From contig NC_026659.2 of the NCBI RefSeq assembly GCF_000004075.3, positions 2,356,001 through 2,420,000 of the forward strand: a stretch of DNA of 64,000 bases. The letters run 5' to 3'. A model generated the notes under the pieces. The model was not told where the DNA came from, searched no databases, and was given only the letters and a program-made list of their open reading frames with translations. The translations under genes and the position numbers were made by a program. How positions within the stretch are numbered: position 1 is the stretch's first letter; every line of letters begins with the position of its first letter. Source of the stretch: Cucumis sativus. Its lineage: Eukaryota; Streptophyta; Magnoliopsida; Cucurbitales; Cucurbitaceae. Below, in pieces: positions 1 to 11,982 of this stretch.

Positions 1-616
1 TTGTAAACTTACTAACAATACACATAAGTTTCTTTGCTTCTTTTGCAACTCTACCAAGCCACATATTTATTATTTTTGTTTCCAACTTCTTTAAAGTTTC
101 AAACACCATTTTTCCTTAATAAGTTCCGAGGGTTTTGAAATTAGCAATATAAATAATGATAGGAAAAAAAAAATATTTTAAAAAATATCCATTTAAAAGT
201 ATATAAAAAAAATGTCAAATATAGAACATTTTGACAAAATATTTATACGTGATAATGAATTGAATTAATTCACTATGTGTAAATAGTTTGTCAAAATCCC
301 TTTAAATATTTAGATCATCTCTAATCTTTAAGAAAATTTAATTTGGGTTAAAATTAGTAGTTAAGTCTAGGCTGAATTTATTAGCTTACAGATATAAATA
401 GTATGCTTCTTGCCACAAATGTCCAAATTCAACCTGATATAGACCTAACCGATTGAACCATGTTAGAAAAAATTAACAAACATAATGTTTCCAAAAATCT
501 TCCATTTAAATATAATGGATCAAAACTAGATACGAACTTTCATAAATAAATTATAATTAATTAGTTGTGTGCTTCATGTGAGCCTAAAAATAAACATGTG
601 AAGGATTTACTTAACT
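1..616. other. AT-rich flank 3' of CLPR2
   Basis: No coding signal was found here. The stretch lies downstream of the CLPR2 stop and probably holds that gene's 3' UTR near its right end. No clear poly(A) signal can be assigned. Confidence 0.5.
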
Positions 617-3600
617 CTAACCAAGCCCTGTTCCATCATCCTTGCGAGGTGCATCAGCCTTAATGCGAGCTGGCCTAGCTATACGGTCAATAAGTCCATA
701 CTCAAGAGCTTGCTGCGCATTAAATCGCTTAGTTCCACTCAAGTCCTTGTGAATCTGCATTTATCCATTTATAAAAAGTCTTTAAGTTAAGGTTGTATTT
801 TTCAAAAACGTTTTCAAATCAGTACAATGTAAGATTCACAACTCAAAATTCAAATTTGGTGTTTGCGAGCTATGTTGCAAGTTCGTAAAAGCTCAAGACT
901 AATAAACCAAAAAAGTCATGTTGGTTATCTCACTAGTAGCAAGAGTAGCTCAAGATTAATAAACCAAAAAAGTCATGTTGGTTATCTCACTAGTATCAAG
1001 AGTAGGTTTTGTCATGAATGAAGATATTATTATATATTTATATGCTATGGTGCTGAGGAACCGACCTTTTCAACAGGCTGGCCTGTTTTCTTAGAAAGCT
1101 CATCAAAAAGATAATCCCTGATTTTTAAGAGCTGGTTTGCTTCATTTTGAATATCATCAGCCTGTCAAGACGATTTTCAAACAAAAATGTAACAGAACAA
1201 AATGTTTAGAACTTAACAAGGCAATACATGATCAATGTGTGTGACGTGATATAACAAATTAATGATACCCGGCCACGAGCAGATCCGGCTGGGGATTGCA
1301 AAGCAATTCGTGATAGTGGCATAGCAGAGCGGTTACCCTGGACAAGGAAAGGCGTGGTAAGATTTAAAAGAGATAAAAAGGAAGGAGACAGTTAGGCAAA
1401 AGGAATGAGCATTTCCAATTTTATTTAATGCAAATAAAGAGGTTGAGATTTATCTTATGAAGTTGCATAAGATATGTTTTGATGAATATGAATGATGTGA
1501 CTGATTGAAAAAATAGTGTTCACGTTTAATATATCGAAAAACTCCCTACAAAATCCAACATTTCTTTAACAATAATTGAATCTGTATACCTTTTCTCCAG
1601 CTGCTAGAAGAAAGGCTGCCATATTATAGGCCTGACCCATACAATGTGTAGCTATAGGACTCTTCAAACTTTGCATTGTATCGTAGAGGGCCAAAGTTGG
1701 AGTTAGCTGCAGAGATGCAAGGTTTCATCAGAAAACTAATAATACTAAATGAACCACTAGAATATAATTGAGAGAACAGAAAATATAAAGGATAAATATG
1801 GTGGAGCGGATCCAAATAAAAGATATAAATTTGTAAACATATTTAACTCACATCTCCACCTGGGCCATTTATGTAAATATAGAGTTTCTTGGAAGCTTCA
1901 ACGCTGTCAAGATACAGCATTGTTGCCAAAATTTGATTGCTAAACTCTTCATCAACGTAATCCCCAATGAAGATAACTCGTTCTCGATACTGAACACAAG
2001 AAAAATCGTGAGGTTATAAAAGTTCGGTACTTTATATATTTATTTACCAAAAAGTTGGTTTTTATATTCAGAGATTCTAGCCAAAAGAATTAAATTTGGT
2101 ATAAATGGACAGGAAAGAAAATAAAGGCAATAATGTAACAAAATGATAAAACCAACAGCAGCATCTTTCTACTGTGAAAAATACACTGATGCTAATAGTA
2201 AATTTTGTGGTAACTTAATTGTAGGAAACTCGTGTCGTGGCTGATGAGTCTCATAATGTCAAACTGAAATTCTGCTCAGCCTTAGTCAGAGCCAAAATTA
2301 CATAACTAGATCTATCACTTACCAGTGCATTCCACAAATCAACCCATTGCCAAAATCCCTCCCCAGGAGTTTTGTAAGGCACCCTTGGAGTCCCTATAGG
2401 CATCATCTGAAATTGTGCACGAGCAGCCTTTTTGTTATTTGTCCTGCATGTAAAGTAATGAATTAGAAGAAACACATTAACTGCCAGATGAATGCACGTT
2501 GCAACAGAAACACCTCTTTTAATTGCTCTTCAACTTTGTAGTCCTTACAGATGTCATTGACACAGAAAGCACCAATCAGTAGAATCAAAATGTAGGAAAT
2601 AAAGATTTTGAATGGAAAATGTAGGAAATAGCAGGCCCCGTTTGATAATGATTCTTTTTTTAATATATATATATACACACACATATATTGTGCTTGACCA
2701 TTGTTCCTTGAGTATGATTTTCAAATTTATTTAAAAAAACATTTGAATTCTTGTCAAATTTCAAGAAGAAAATTAAATTTTTAGAAATTAAAGAAAGGTA
2801 GTTTGCAAAAACTTGTTGGTCTATTTGAAATTTGGCTAAGAATTCAAATGTTTCCATAAGAAAGATGAAAATGATTGTAAAGAGAATTTGAGAAAACAAA
2901 CATAAATTTGAAAAACAAAAACTAAATGGTATGTCAATCAGGGCTAAATGTTTACAAATAGTTGCATAATATGTATGTATCTATTGTATGAAAATCACAG
3001 CTTTCGTTGAGAATAAAAATGAAAGAATACACAGGCATACAAAAAATCAAGTCGACAAAAAGAGGAAACTCCCTTTACAAGAAGGGACTCCAACTATGCG
3101 AGGTAACACCTATAAAATAATTACATAAAATTATTGAAATCGAAGTCCTAAGATAAACATGATAATGATCAAGGGACCACACCTCTCTAAGATCCCTTTC
3201 CATTCGCCTAAACATCTTACTGTTACATTCACCCCATAAAACCCAGAGAACTGCACACACTCAAGCAAGCCAGAGAAATTGGCCTTTCTCTCCAAAAGAC
3301 AGATCGAGGAGGAACTCCTCGGTCATAAGGTATGACCATGTTATGATAAATTTCAGCACACATCCACTGTCCGTCAAACACTCGGATTCAGTAACTGATG
3401 GGAAAGAAATGATATCCAAAAGAAGTAGTGCAATTCCCATATTCAGTTAGAACAGGAATAAAATCGATAGTATTTTCTGCACGCCACCCACTATAAGAAA
3501 AGATTTCAAGTCAATCTCTCCTTAGTCTAGCATTTATGTCACATGATTTTTCAAACAGGAAAACGATACTATTTCATGAAGGAAACAAATGAAACATTAT

Positions 3601-4181
3601 GTATAAATAGTCATTATATATAGCAACCTAGGAGCTAGCAGTAATAAAGGAAGAAATTTTAGCAAGATAAATATATTTTAGGAAGAACGAGAACTTAAGA
3701 ATAAGCATAGAATGTCATGAAGGTCCAAGAACTCTAATTGATTAATATCATCAGAATTTAGTTCCAAATGCAAAACAGGATGCAGGCTTAGCTAAAGCTA
3801 CAATTACCTGGTCTGCAAACTTTTGTGAACTTTTCCATAGAATTCAGCAGTAATATTAGGTTTTGCTCCTCCGAATGGACCTTAAAATTTGAAAGAAAAA
3901 AACAAACAAACAGATACCATAAGTGAATAACAAGCAGTCAAACAGATGAGTAACAAGCATCAAGAAAAGGAAGGGAATGGAAGCTCACTAGCTGATTGAG
4001 GCTTTAATCCCGTGTAAACCTTGGTTGCAACGCTAGCAAAATTCAGAAACCCGAAACGAAATCAGGTAAGCGGTGAGAGTAGCATAAAGATAAACTGATA
4101 ATCGGAAGAGAAGGAAAACCTGAGAGAAGGCTGAGAAACTTTGATTTGAGGTTGAAGACAAGGAATAGAAGTGACTGCCAT
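617..4181 (-). CDS. CLPR2: ClpR2, non-catalytic subunit of the plastid Clp protease
   Basis: This subunit assembles with ClpP and ClpR partners in the chloroplast-stroma Clp core that degrades unfolded proteins. Nine exons join in frame (minus strand): 4181-4120, 4032-3989, 3880-3808, 2443-2323, 1989-1852, 1706-1590, 1337-1269, 1161-1066, 754-617, giving 285 aa. All junctions are GT-AG. The first two exons are Ser/Lys/Gln-rich and fit a transit peptide. Exon 4 has the ClpR2 signature [11 protein letters not shown] and [10 protein letters not shown]. The ClpP fold follows ([25 protein letters not shown]). All three catalytic positions are replaced: Asn stands where the Ser of GxSxA should be (AYNMAAF), Leu replaces His (RIALQSP), and Lys replaces Asp (GTKRF). 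That is the ClpR condition. Length matches the Arabidopsis protein (about 279 aa from memory). The start is the first ATG of a frame that splices cleanly. Site II-like motifs lie upstream. Confidence 0.96.
891..1006. repeat. 57-bp tandem duplication in CLPR2 intron 8
   Basis: Two near-identical copies of a 57-bp unit beginning gctcaaga start at 891 and 948 and differ at few positions. They lie wholly inside the intron, so the protein is unaffected. Confidence 0.85.
3000..3490 (-). mobile_element. 3'-terminal relic of a non-LTR (LINE) retrotransposon
   Basis: On the minus strand a 61-codon open frame (3260-3075) reads [16 protein letters not shown], then [13 protein letters not shown] and a closing SWSPFL just before a stop. 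This is the usual C-terminal end of plant LINE reverse transcriptase ORFs (zf-RVT end, 'LWxLWxERNxRIF...W'). Further upstream (to about 3490) the frame is broken. Downstream, the minus strand reads into a tail resembling LINE 3' UTRs (TTTTTGTATGCCTGTGTATTC, then TTCATTTTTATTCTCA). It is a 5'-truncated dead copy in CLPR2 intron 3, in the gene's own orientation. The family call is by eye. Confidence 0.65.
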
Positions 4182-4299
4182 TTCCAAGTCGATTACAGAA
4201 CTCTCAATGCAAAAGAACTTAGACCCGTTTTGGGTCTAATTCTGGAGAAGATGACACAGCGGCCAGCGCCGAAGGATCAGATAACGTCAGCAAATTCTA

Positions 4300-4372
4300 A
4301 ATTAGGCCTTTTGGGCTTCTACGAAATACGCTCAACCCGATAAATTATTAGTGGGCTCCAATTAGGCCCATT
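4300..4372. promoter_or_regulatory. Site II-type promoter elements upstream of CLPR2
   Basis: About 120-190 bp upstream of the CLPR2 ATG lie aggcct (4304-4309), tgggct (4312-4317), tgggct (4352-4357) and aggccca (4364-4370). TGGGCC/T site II motifs bind TCP factors and are typical of plant housekeeping and organelle-protein genes. Assigning them to CLPR2 is inference from position. Confidence 0.45.
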
Positions 4373-4437
4373 GTGTCTGCGTTTGAGTATTTAATATTAA
4401 GAAAAATTGGAATGATGACAATAATAATTAATGAAAT

Positions 4438-4975
4438 AGTAATATTTTTAAAAATTGTAAATATAGCAAAACTATCACCGATAGACTTGTATCGTTGATA
4501 GACTTCATATGATATATCAATGATAGACCAATATTTGCAACATAGTCTATTAGTAATAGACTTATATCAGTGATAGAATTTGACAAATTTTGCTATATTT
4601 GCAAATTTTTTAAAATTGTGCTATATACTTAATTAATTTGAATTTAATTGTTAAATTTGCAACTATCTCAATTATAATTGATAGATCATTCATCGTAATT
4701 ATAATTGATGATCATTTTATGAATTATAATTAAGAATATAGCAACATTTTAAAAAAATTATAAATATAGTAAAACTATCATTGATAGACAGACTTGTATC
4801 GCTGATAAATTTGTATGATTTATTAATGATGGACCAATATTTACAACATGGTCTATCAATATTTACAACATGGTCGATAGACATCTATCATTGATAGAAT
4901 TCGACAAATTTTGTTATATTTACAATTTTTTTAAAATAATTAATAATGTTATATACTTAATTATTTTACCTTTAA
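4438..4975. repeat. Two adjacent copies of a MITE-like dispersed repeat (family A)
   Basis: Copy 1 (about 4438-4645) opens with ttgtaaatatagcaaaacta and closes with the near-inverted ttttgctatatttgcaaa. Between them are several tctatcantgataga half-palindromes. Copy 2 (about 4731-4970) repeats the plan, with a 22-bp internal duplication around 4850. Related copies lie near 6.29-6.54, 45.8-46.0 and 56.16-56.3 kb. There is no coding capacity. The structure fits a non-autonomous inverted-repeat element, but no clean target duplication was found. Confidence 0.6.
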
Positions 4976-5736
4976 TGACTAAATTTGCAACTATCCCTTG
5001 AGTATTTAGGGATATTTAATATTATGTGGTGTAGACTTAGTAATTCATTTAATCTCTTTTAGTTTTTGCAGTATTTTAGGATGTTTTTAATCATATTGTG
5101 GTGTGGCTGAAACCTAAATCTAATGAATAACCTTCATTATTATCTTTGTAAATCTATTTCTTGCATAGACAATATGACTTCGAACCTTCCATAAATTATG
5201 AAATTTAGTAGATAATCCATATCAATGCAAGAGCTGATTATGGACGAATTTCTCTCTCGATTATAATAATGCAAACAATTGACTTCCAATTCTCAAACGA
5301 CGATCGTCTTCAATCTCCATTAACACATATCAAATTGGTGCAAGTATTCTTTTATGCATTATTATTATTTGAACTAAATTCTTCCTAAAATTCTTACATA
5401 ATTAACATAAAAAAGCGATTTTTTTGACAAATGCAAATACGTCTTCGGTCCATAAACAAACTCTATTCTCTTACATCATGTTAAAGGCTTTCTCTAAACG
5501 TAACAAGAATCTCATCTTTATAGTTTTTAAAATTTTCGTTTATAGACATCACTGCAAAACAGGGGCAGCATTTGGTGGCTATCAAAACCTTTAGACCTTA
5601 CTCACAAGGCAATTATTTGTCAAAAATTACAACACAAAGAAGATACCCTAAGACAAGTTTTACACAAAGCTTTGTAGTGAGCCGCACAGTGGCATTATCT
5701 CCTACAAGACAACAATTTGCACTTTGCAGAATCTAT
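4976..5736. other. Intergenic, no gene seen
   Basis: This stretch lies between the family A repeats and the 3' end of the cornichon gene. Short open frames here (5572-5772 and its neighbours) lack homology and overlap the cornichon 3' exons. The right part is probably cornichon 3' UTR. Confidence 0.5.
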
Positions 5737-7419
5737 TCAAGACTCGTGATCCTCCAACGCGCTGTAAATTAACCTGCAAATTGGAGAAACAAAGAAGAGA
5801 GAAGACAATGATTAAAACAAATGATGTCAACAATAAGATCTCAAACTTTGAAAACGCTCTCTTCAATTGGATTACCAAAATATGGAAAGAAAGAGAAGAG
5901 AAACAAGATAGACAAGTTTGAAAAGCCTTTGCTTCTTTTCCCAAGGTAACTGATTAAATATCTCAGTAACATCTACCAAGTGTTTTCGTTGAGTGTACCT
6001 AAATCATGAGAAAACACACATTAGACGGATTTAAGTTGGCATGAAGAATTACCAACAACAAACAAGTCACGTAATAAACCATACGTGCACCAACCCAATC
6101 TCAAATACGAAAGTTTGGCTTATCTCAAATGATATCCATTCAAGTTCCAGTCACAGAACTGTAGTATGAAAGTTCAAAGGGATTGTCCATGAGACGTCCC
6201 TAGTCCTTTACATTCTTAACCATCCCAAAAGATTAACTTATCTGAAAACTAACACTATTAATCTAAATCTCAGAAATTTTAGGTGCTTTGACAATTGCAA
6301 ATGTAGCAATTAGTTCCAAAGTATTTGTAGATATAGCACAACACAAAATAATTTGAAAATATGGCAAAATTTAGATCTAGTTCCCAAAGAGTATCAATGA
6401 TAAACCACATCATTGGTGGGAGTCTATCAATAATAGACCATATCACTGGTAGAAATCTATCAACGATATAGTATATCACTAATAGATTTTGTTATATTTC
6501 TAATTCTTTATAAATGTTACCATACACTAAATTATTATCCCTAAAAGTGTTACCACTGCAATTACCCTTGAAGCAATTCATACATTTAAAAGGAAAGGTT
6601 GTAAAATTCAGTACTTAGATGCTTTCACCCGCTATCCACTCAACAGGACTTGGCTACTAAGTGTTACCAACTTACCCGGGCATATAAGAAGAGATAGGCA
6701 AGCCCCTTCATTCAAAATATACACATTTCATTTTTCATTTGGAATCCAGAGGATAGAATATGAAATTCAGATAGCTCAAATTGGGAACCAACATGAGGAT
6801 AGTACGTACAGCCCACTAAATATTATGCATCTATATCTCTAATAGTAAAAAGTCCGATCAAAGACGAAAGAAATAGAGAAACTTACATTCGTAAATTATA
6901 ATAAAGGCACGGCATACACAATAATGACATAACCCAATGCCCTGACAAGAGATAGAAGATGCACAAGACTCCTTGGGTGATGAACTCAGGCACAACTACT
7001 TTGTTTATCCGTGATGAGGAGTCGTAAGGGTTGATATAATCAAACTCAAGATCAGCTAGGCACATTAGCTGCAACAAGTTTCAAAAGTATCATAAGTTCC
7101 ATAGTTCCAACATTGTTTCACTTTCACCAATGATATTAGGCAATTAACAACAATATATGCTAATTCAAATATTCATATATAAGACATACTTGGAGAATTA
7201 AGACATCAATTCTACAGAACTAACCCAATAAACATATATAATAAGCCAGAAGATTTCCATCATCGAGTAATTTAGTTATAACAAATCAAGAGAAAAAAAG
7301 TGAAGGAAATGGTTATAAAAACAGAAATTCTAGGGTTTAGAGAGAACCTGAAAAACGACAAGCATGAGAAGGGCAATGATAAAAAAGAAGGAGAGGAGCC
7401 AGACGTAGATATCAGCCAT
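5737..7419 (-). CDS. CNIH4: Cornichon-family ER cargo receptor (CNIH4-like)
   Basis: Cornichon proteins are small ER membrane receptors that load membrane cargo into COPII vesicles for export to the Golgi. Four exons join in frame (minus strand): 7419-7348, 7068-6887, 5998-5876, 5773-5737, giving 137 aa, the usual plant length. Residues 1-24 ([20 protein letters not shown]...) form the first membrane segment. Next comes the family hallmark [20 protein letters not shown], then two hydrophobic segments ([19 protein letters not shown] and [14 protein letters not shown]). Between these lie [22 protein letters not shown] and, at the end, [12 protein letters not shown]. The C-terminus is acidic. 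CLPR2 lies downstream in the same orientation. The symbol is by resemblance to Arabidopsis CNIH4; other plant cornichons are close, so the exact paralogue is less sure than the family. Confidence 0.94.
6290..6545. repeat. Family A MITE-like repeat in cornichon intron 2
   Basis: The left edge has gcaaatgtagcaat and the middle has several tctatcaataataga-type half-palindromes. The right edge has ttttgttatatttct. It is a more diverged member of the 4.4-kb family. Confidence 0.5.
6608..6685 (-). pseudogene. Possible LSU rRNA-like fragment (organellar?)
   Basis: The + strand reads tacttagatgctttca, then ctatccactc and acttggctac. From memory these words match, with small gaps, the reverse complement of the 3' region of plastid/bacterial-type 23S rRNA. 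The match covers only about 60-70 bp and is diverged, so it would be a short old nuclear plastid or mitochondrial insertion inside cornichon intron 2. Chance resemblance is not excluded. Confidence 0.35.
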
Positions 7420-8889
7420 AGTAATGCCCTAAACTTGTGTGTCTGTGTCTCCACTTGCTCCCTGTGTGTTTGATTTGAAATCAACCTCAATGCCGCAATA
7501 TGGCCATCGGAAATACACGCGCCGGCGGCAGGGGAAATGAATTGAAGGAGGTGGTGAAGGAGTTTAAAAGAAATATGCAGAGTGAACGGCGCCGGAGACA
7601 AATTCCTGGGTGCAAACGACCGATCGCATCGGGATGATTAAATTTTCTCAAGGCGACGGCAGGCTCTCAACACCACCTCTTTTTTTCTTTTTCTTTTTCT
7701 TTTTCTTTTTTTTTCCTTTTTTTTCCTTTTTTTCCTTTTTTTTCTTTTTTTGATTTTTTCGTCTTCTGAAACAGAAGTGCTTGAAGTTTCTAAACTGCTT
7801 TCTTCTTCCAGAGGCGATTCCATTTTCTTTTATAGTCCACACAAAAGTATATTTCTCGTCCTCAAATTTATTTTTAGTTGCATTTGGGTCCTTTCAAACT
7901 TTGTTTTTTAGCACCTCTAATCGATTCAACACTCCCACGTGGCATTTTCTTTTTTTTTTTTTGGACAAGATGTATCATCCTACTTTAATCAATAATCACA
8001 ACAAACCTAAAGGATGAAATAGTAATACTTTGATCCATTCTAAGATACCTATTCACTTACATTAATGAATTTTAAAAAATCACTAGAAAATTTCAAGAAA
8101 AATGCAGAATTTGCCACCGTCGCAACGTTTGATTGGACAGTTTTGTAAGATGTGGAAAAATAGTTGTCGCCCTAAATGCACCTAAAAACTCTTCAAATAA
8201 AAATATTTTTTTAAAAAAAAGTGAATTTGACATGTGACAAACAATCAAATTTAATGGGATGCATTCCAAGCATTTTTTTTTTTTTACCAAAACAGAATAC
8301 CCAATGTGTAATTAAGTCCTACAAGATGAGATATAATTATAGTTTTCATATGGATCAATAATATATTGAGAAAATCCAAAACAAAACATTGATTGTTTAG
8401 ATGTACGATGAACATAAATAAAACATTTTTACTCATACGTTATGTTGCTTATTTTGATTAAAAACATTATTTCAATAAACGAAGATGTTAATAGTGAAAG
8501 ATCAAATAAATTAAAAGTTATTTCTACCCTATTTGGACTAGATGGTTGAATCAAGGTAGAAGAGAATCAATCATTTAAAGAAGAGTACATACACATGGAT
8601 AGAAACCACATAATGGAGAATGTGAATAAAAGTTTAGGAATTGAATTCTCTCTATTTACTATAACAATCTTGTAACCATACAATGTTCAATGGTTCACAA
8701 ATAAGAATATATGCTATATACAATTAAAGCCTAAATCAAATGGTATTTCTTTCCATTAGTAAGCTTGACAAATCTCCTCTTATGAAATGACAAAATAACC
8801 AAATGATAAAGAAAATAGAAATGGAAAAATAAGGTTAGAGAGTGACATATATATGTTGTGTTACTCTTTGAAATTTGTTAGACACGATC
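7420..8889. other. Intergenic between cornichon and the DUF7054 gene
   Basis: It holds the cornichon 5' UTR and promoter, a polypyrimidine tract (about 7678-7751) and a G-box (CACGTG, 7935-7940) about 0.5 kb upstream of the cornichon ATG. The Lys/Arg-rich frames at 7638-7842 only translate the low-complexity tract. From 8000 on it is AT-rich with nothing recognised. Confidence 0.5.
7678..7751. repeat. Polypyrimidine (T-rich, TTTTTC) low-complexity tract
   Basis: This run of T blocks broken by single or double C lies about 260-330 bp upstream of the cornichon start codon. It may be a diverged microsatellite. Confidence 0.8.
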
Positions 8890-10276
8890 TTACTTCAAAC
8901 AGATAATAAAATTCCAGAGCTTTCTTGTTCTTCTTACAATTTTGCCCATTTTTCTAGCAAAGAAGCTAGAAAGCAAGAAACCAGGAGGAATTGGTAAGGC
9001 AACATCGTCCATTGTTTCTTTGGTAATACCTCGTGGTGAAGTAGTCGATGATTCTCCTCCATGGGTCTTTCGAAGATAAAAACTTCTACTACCAAGTTCT
9101 CCAATAATGTCTCTTCTGTCAAGACCTAAGCAAATGATATAGAATGACAACTCAATTGTCGTTTTCTTAAATTTCAAAGCGAGTATAGTAAATTAAGAAA
9201 TAATTTGTCATACTCTGGAGGCTGAAATAAGAGCGATGCAATTCAAAGGAGGATGGTGATGTAGTTGGTTCAAGCTTTGGAGTTCTTCCTTCTTCAACAT
9301 ATTTAGCAACAACTAGTTTAATTGTGTCGTCAACATTAGATCCTAGTTTAACCATGGCTCGTACTGGTCCTGGGCTCCCTTCAACCGTCACATTGATCAC
9401 TACTTTAGCATCTTTCTTGTAGCCCTGCATTAAAGAATCCCTTTTGAATATCAATAATGTTTTGTATACTAAAATTAAGATGAAGTTAATTTAAAGAAAT
9501 ATACTTGTTATGAAATCTACAAATAAAGAAGAAGAAAAAGTAAACAACAACAAATCGATGCATAGATATATATGCTATGAACTAACTCTAACTTAGTTAC
9601 ATTTTAGGTAGAATCAATTTTTATAAAAACATTTAGAGAGTTAGTAGACTATGAAAGTTTATATAAAACAATTATTTAAATCTTTTTTGGTCAAAATCAG
9701 AAATAGCACGCCAACTAAATTTCACTGTAAGAAATTATGCTTGGTCATATAGAGCAGTAGATAACATATTCAAGATGTTCTTAGTCATCCTAAACAAATC
9801 AAGAGCCAAACCAAAGAATACACTAACATGATAGAAATGGAAAATAAATATCTAAAGAAGCGAAGAATTAGGCCATAATTATATCTCCTAATTTTCTGAT
9901 TATCTGATTTAAAGAAAAGCAATAATCGCTGATTTGCAATAACAATAACCGGAGCCCTAACCTCGAGTAGTTGATCGGTTGAAGGAATCAACAGAGGAGA
10001 TGAAGCAAAGGCTTCCGAAAACGTATGAGGACGAAAAATAACAACCTCTTCCCCTTCCTTCTCCGAGGAAAAATTCCGATCAGCGGCGGCGCTGGTGATG
10101 GCAGTGGTCCAAAGGTTGGGTTCCGAGGAACATCTGGTGAATTTGGAGGGCTTGGAAGGAGTGCGATTCGTCGAGGGAGTTCTCCGGTGGGGAGATTGAA
10201 AGAGAATATGGCGTGTGTGGTTGTTGGATGTACTGGAAATGGCCGGAATTCTTCGCCGGAAACTGGTGGTCGACAT
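8890..10276 (-). CDS. DUF7054 protein (At4g22758-like)
   Basis: The function is unknown. Three exons join in frame (minus strand): 10276-9962, 9424-9214, 9125-8890, giving 253 aa. Residues 1-50 are Ser/Thr/Arg/Pro-rich and likely disordered. The conserved domain starts in exon 2 ([20 protein letters not shown]) and runs through [23 protein letters not shown] and [29 protein letters not shown]. This is the DUF7054 pattern I associate with Arabidopsis At4g22758, which has a ubiquitin-like look (inference). A basic C-terminus follows ([12 protein letters not shown]). Acceptor and donor sites are clean; intron 1 is 537 bp. The downstream gene on the same strand is a PPR protein matching the At4g22760 neighbour, which supports the call. 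Confidence 0.88.
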
Positions 10277-11982
10277 AAATGGGTGAAGGGAAAGTGATTG
10301 GGGAAAGGGGTAGTTGACAGTTTTAGCGTGGGAGTTGAGGGACCTTGGCTTTTCCGCGGGGGATTGTTTTATGGTCGTTTTCTTCGATAGGAACGGCGTC
10401 GTTTATATGTTGAGGTTAGAAAACGCCTTCTCATGACTTTGTTTAGGCATCGAGGTGGGCCCCCGCCGTAGCCGACCATGCACGTCATCTTCGTATTAAA
10501 AGTTCACAGTTTCTTTTAATCAAACCCAAACGCGTATTCATACTTCTAATTCTACTTTGTAATTTTCTGATTTTATACTCTTCTAATAAAGTACTAGTGA
10601 AATCCAAATCAGCTTAAGCTTTTTTAGTCATTTAAAAGGGTTGTATATAATATTTAAAATATCGATATAGTGTCATAATTTTATCGAAATTTCAATGATC
10701 TATAAAATTTTAATTCTAATGGATATTTTTTAAAAAATATAAAAACAAAAAAAAAATCAAAAGCTAAATTTACGATAATTTAAATAGGTTGTCTATCCAA
10801 AACTATCCATGGAAATTTAAAACTATGGTTATATATGGTTGAATTAAATAAAAAAATAATAATAATGATAACTCGTAACCTTGAATTTCGACTTAAATTG
10901 TATGTGCACCACTATGAGTAATTAGTTGTAACAATTTTAATTCTAGCATTTTAAATACTCATTTTCAAAAACAAAAAGTTAAATAGTTAAAAAATGATGT
11001 ACAAGTAATTTAAATCTTAAATACCATATTTGTTTTAAAAAAATAGTTTAAGTACTTTAAATTATTAAATTTAAAATGAGTAACAATTTGATTCTTTTAC
11101 TTTGAAAATTATTATAATTTAATCTCTATTAAGATAAATCTCTAACAAATAAAGTCAAACTTCTGATAAATAAAGTCAAACTTTTGGTTGATAACAATTT
11201 AGTATTTAGAGTTTAATAAATAGAAAAATTAAGAAATTTGCTACTTCTTCTATTGTCAATTTGATTTGATTTGAGATATAACTATATCTTATCGAATATG
11301 GTTTCAGAAGTCATGAAAACAAGAGTTGAAATCATAAAAATAATAAAACTAAAATTCAATGAGTAGAAAATTTGATGGAAGTATTTAAACCCGAGGTTGA
11401 AATCATGCATCAATACTATGTCAATAAATTGACAGGGTGGTTTTAATTTTAAAAAATGATGTGATGACATATAATCATGTTGCAGTTTGATACATTTATA
11501 GATTATAAATTTGTCTGACGTATTCCTATTTTTTCTAAAATAAAAAATAAAGACAAATTTGAGTTACATAAATTATCTTCCTTGTTGATTTTCTCATCTT
11601 CCTCACCTCTGGTTGGATTTTGATCTGAGCGATTTTTATATCGCTAGGCAACAGTGAAAGACCCAATATTAATTTCACTCAAAACATCAAGATAAAGATT
11701 AAACTTTTTTAGGTAATTTTCCTTAAATAAAATTATGTACAAGTTAACAATTGGAACTAAGTAAAATACAAATGAGGAAACAGGATGGACATTTCCAGCT
11801 ATTTCAAAGAAGCCAATTCATGAAAATAATTCATCTTAGAAGTGAAATTCGCAAGTTAACAATCAAGAACTTAATATTAGGAACAGAAAGGACTTAAGGA
11901 TCAAGAACTTATAATTTTTAACTTTAGTACCTGTTTTTTCATGGAGAAAGGATGTTTGAAGCAAAATTCAGAGGATATTTAT
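10277..11982. other. Intergenic; DUF7054 promoter and AT-rich spacer
   Basis: The first 230 bp upstream of the DUF7054 start are relatively GC-rich (around ccttggcttttccgcggg) and look like leader plus core promoter. From 10.5 kb to the PPR stop the sequence is AT-rich and I see no gene. Confidence 0.5.

Noticed and set aside
7638..7842. Two Lys/Arg-rich minus-strand frames
   Set aside because: They are translations of the T/C low-complexity tract upstream of the cornichon gene, not conserved protein.
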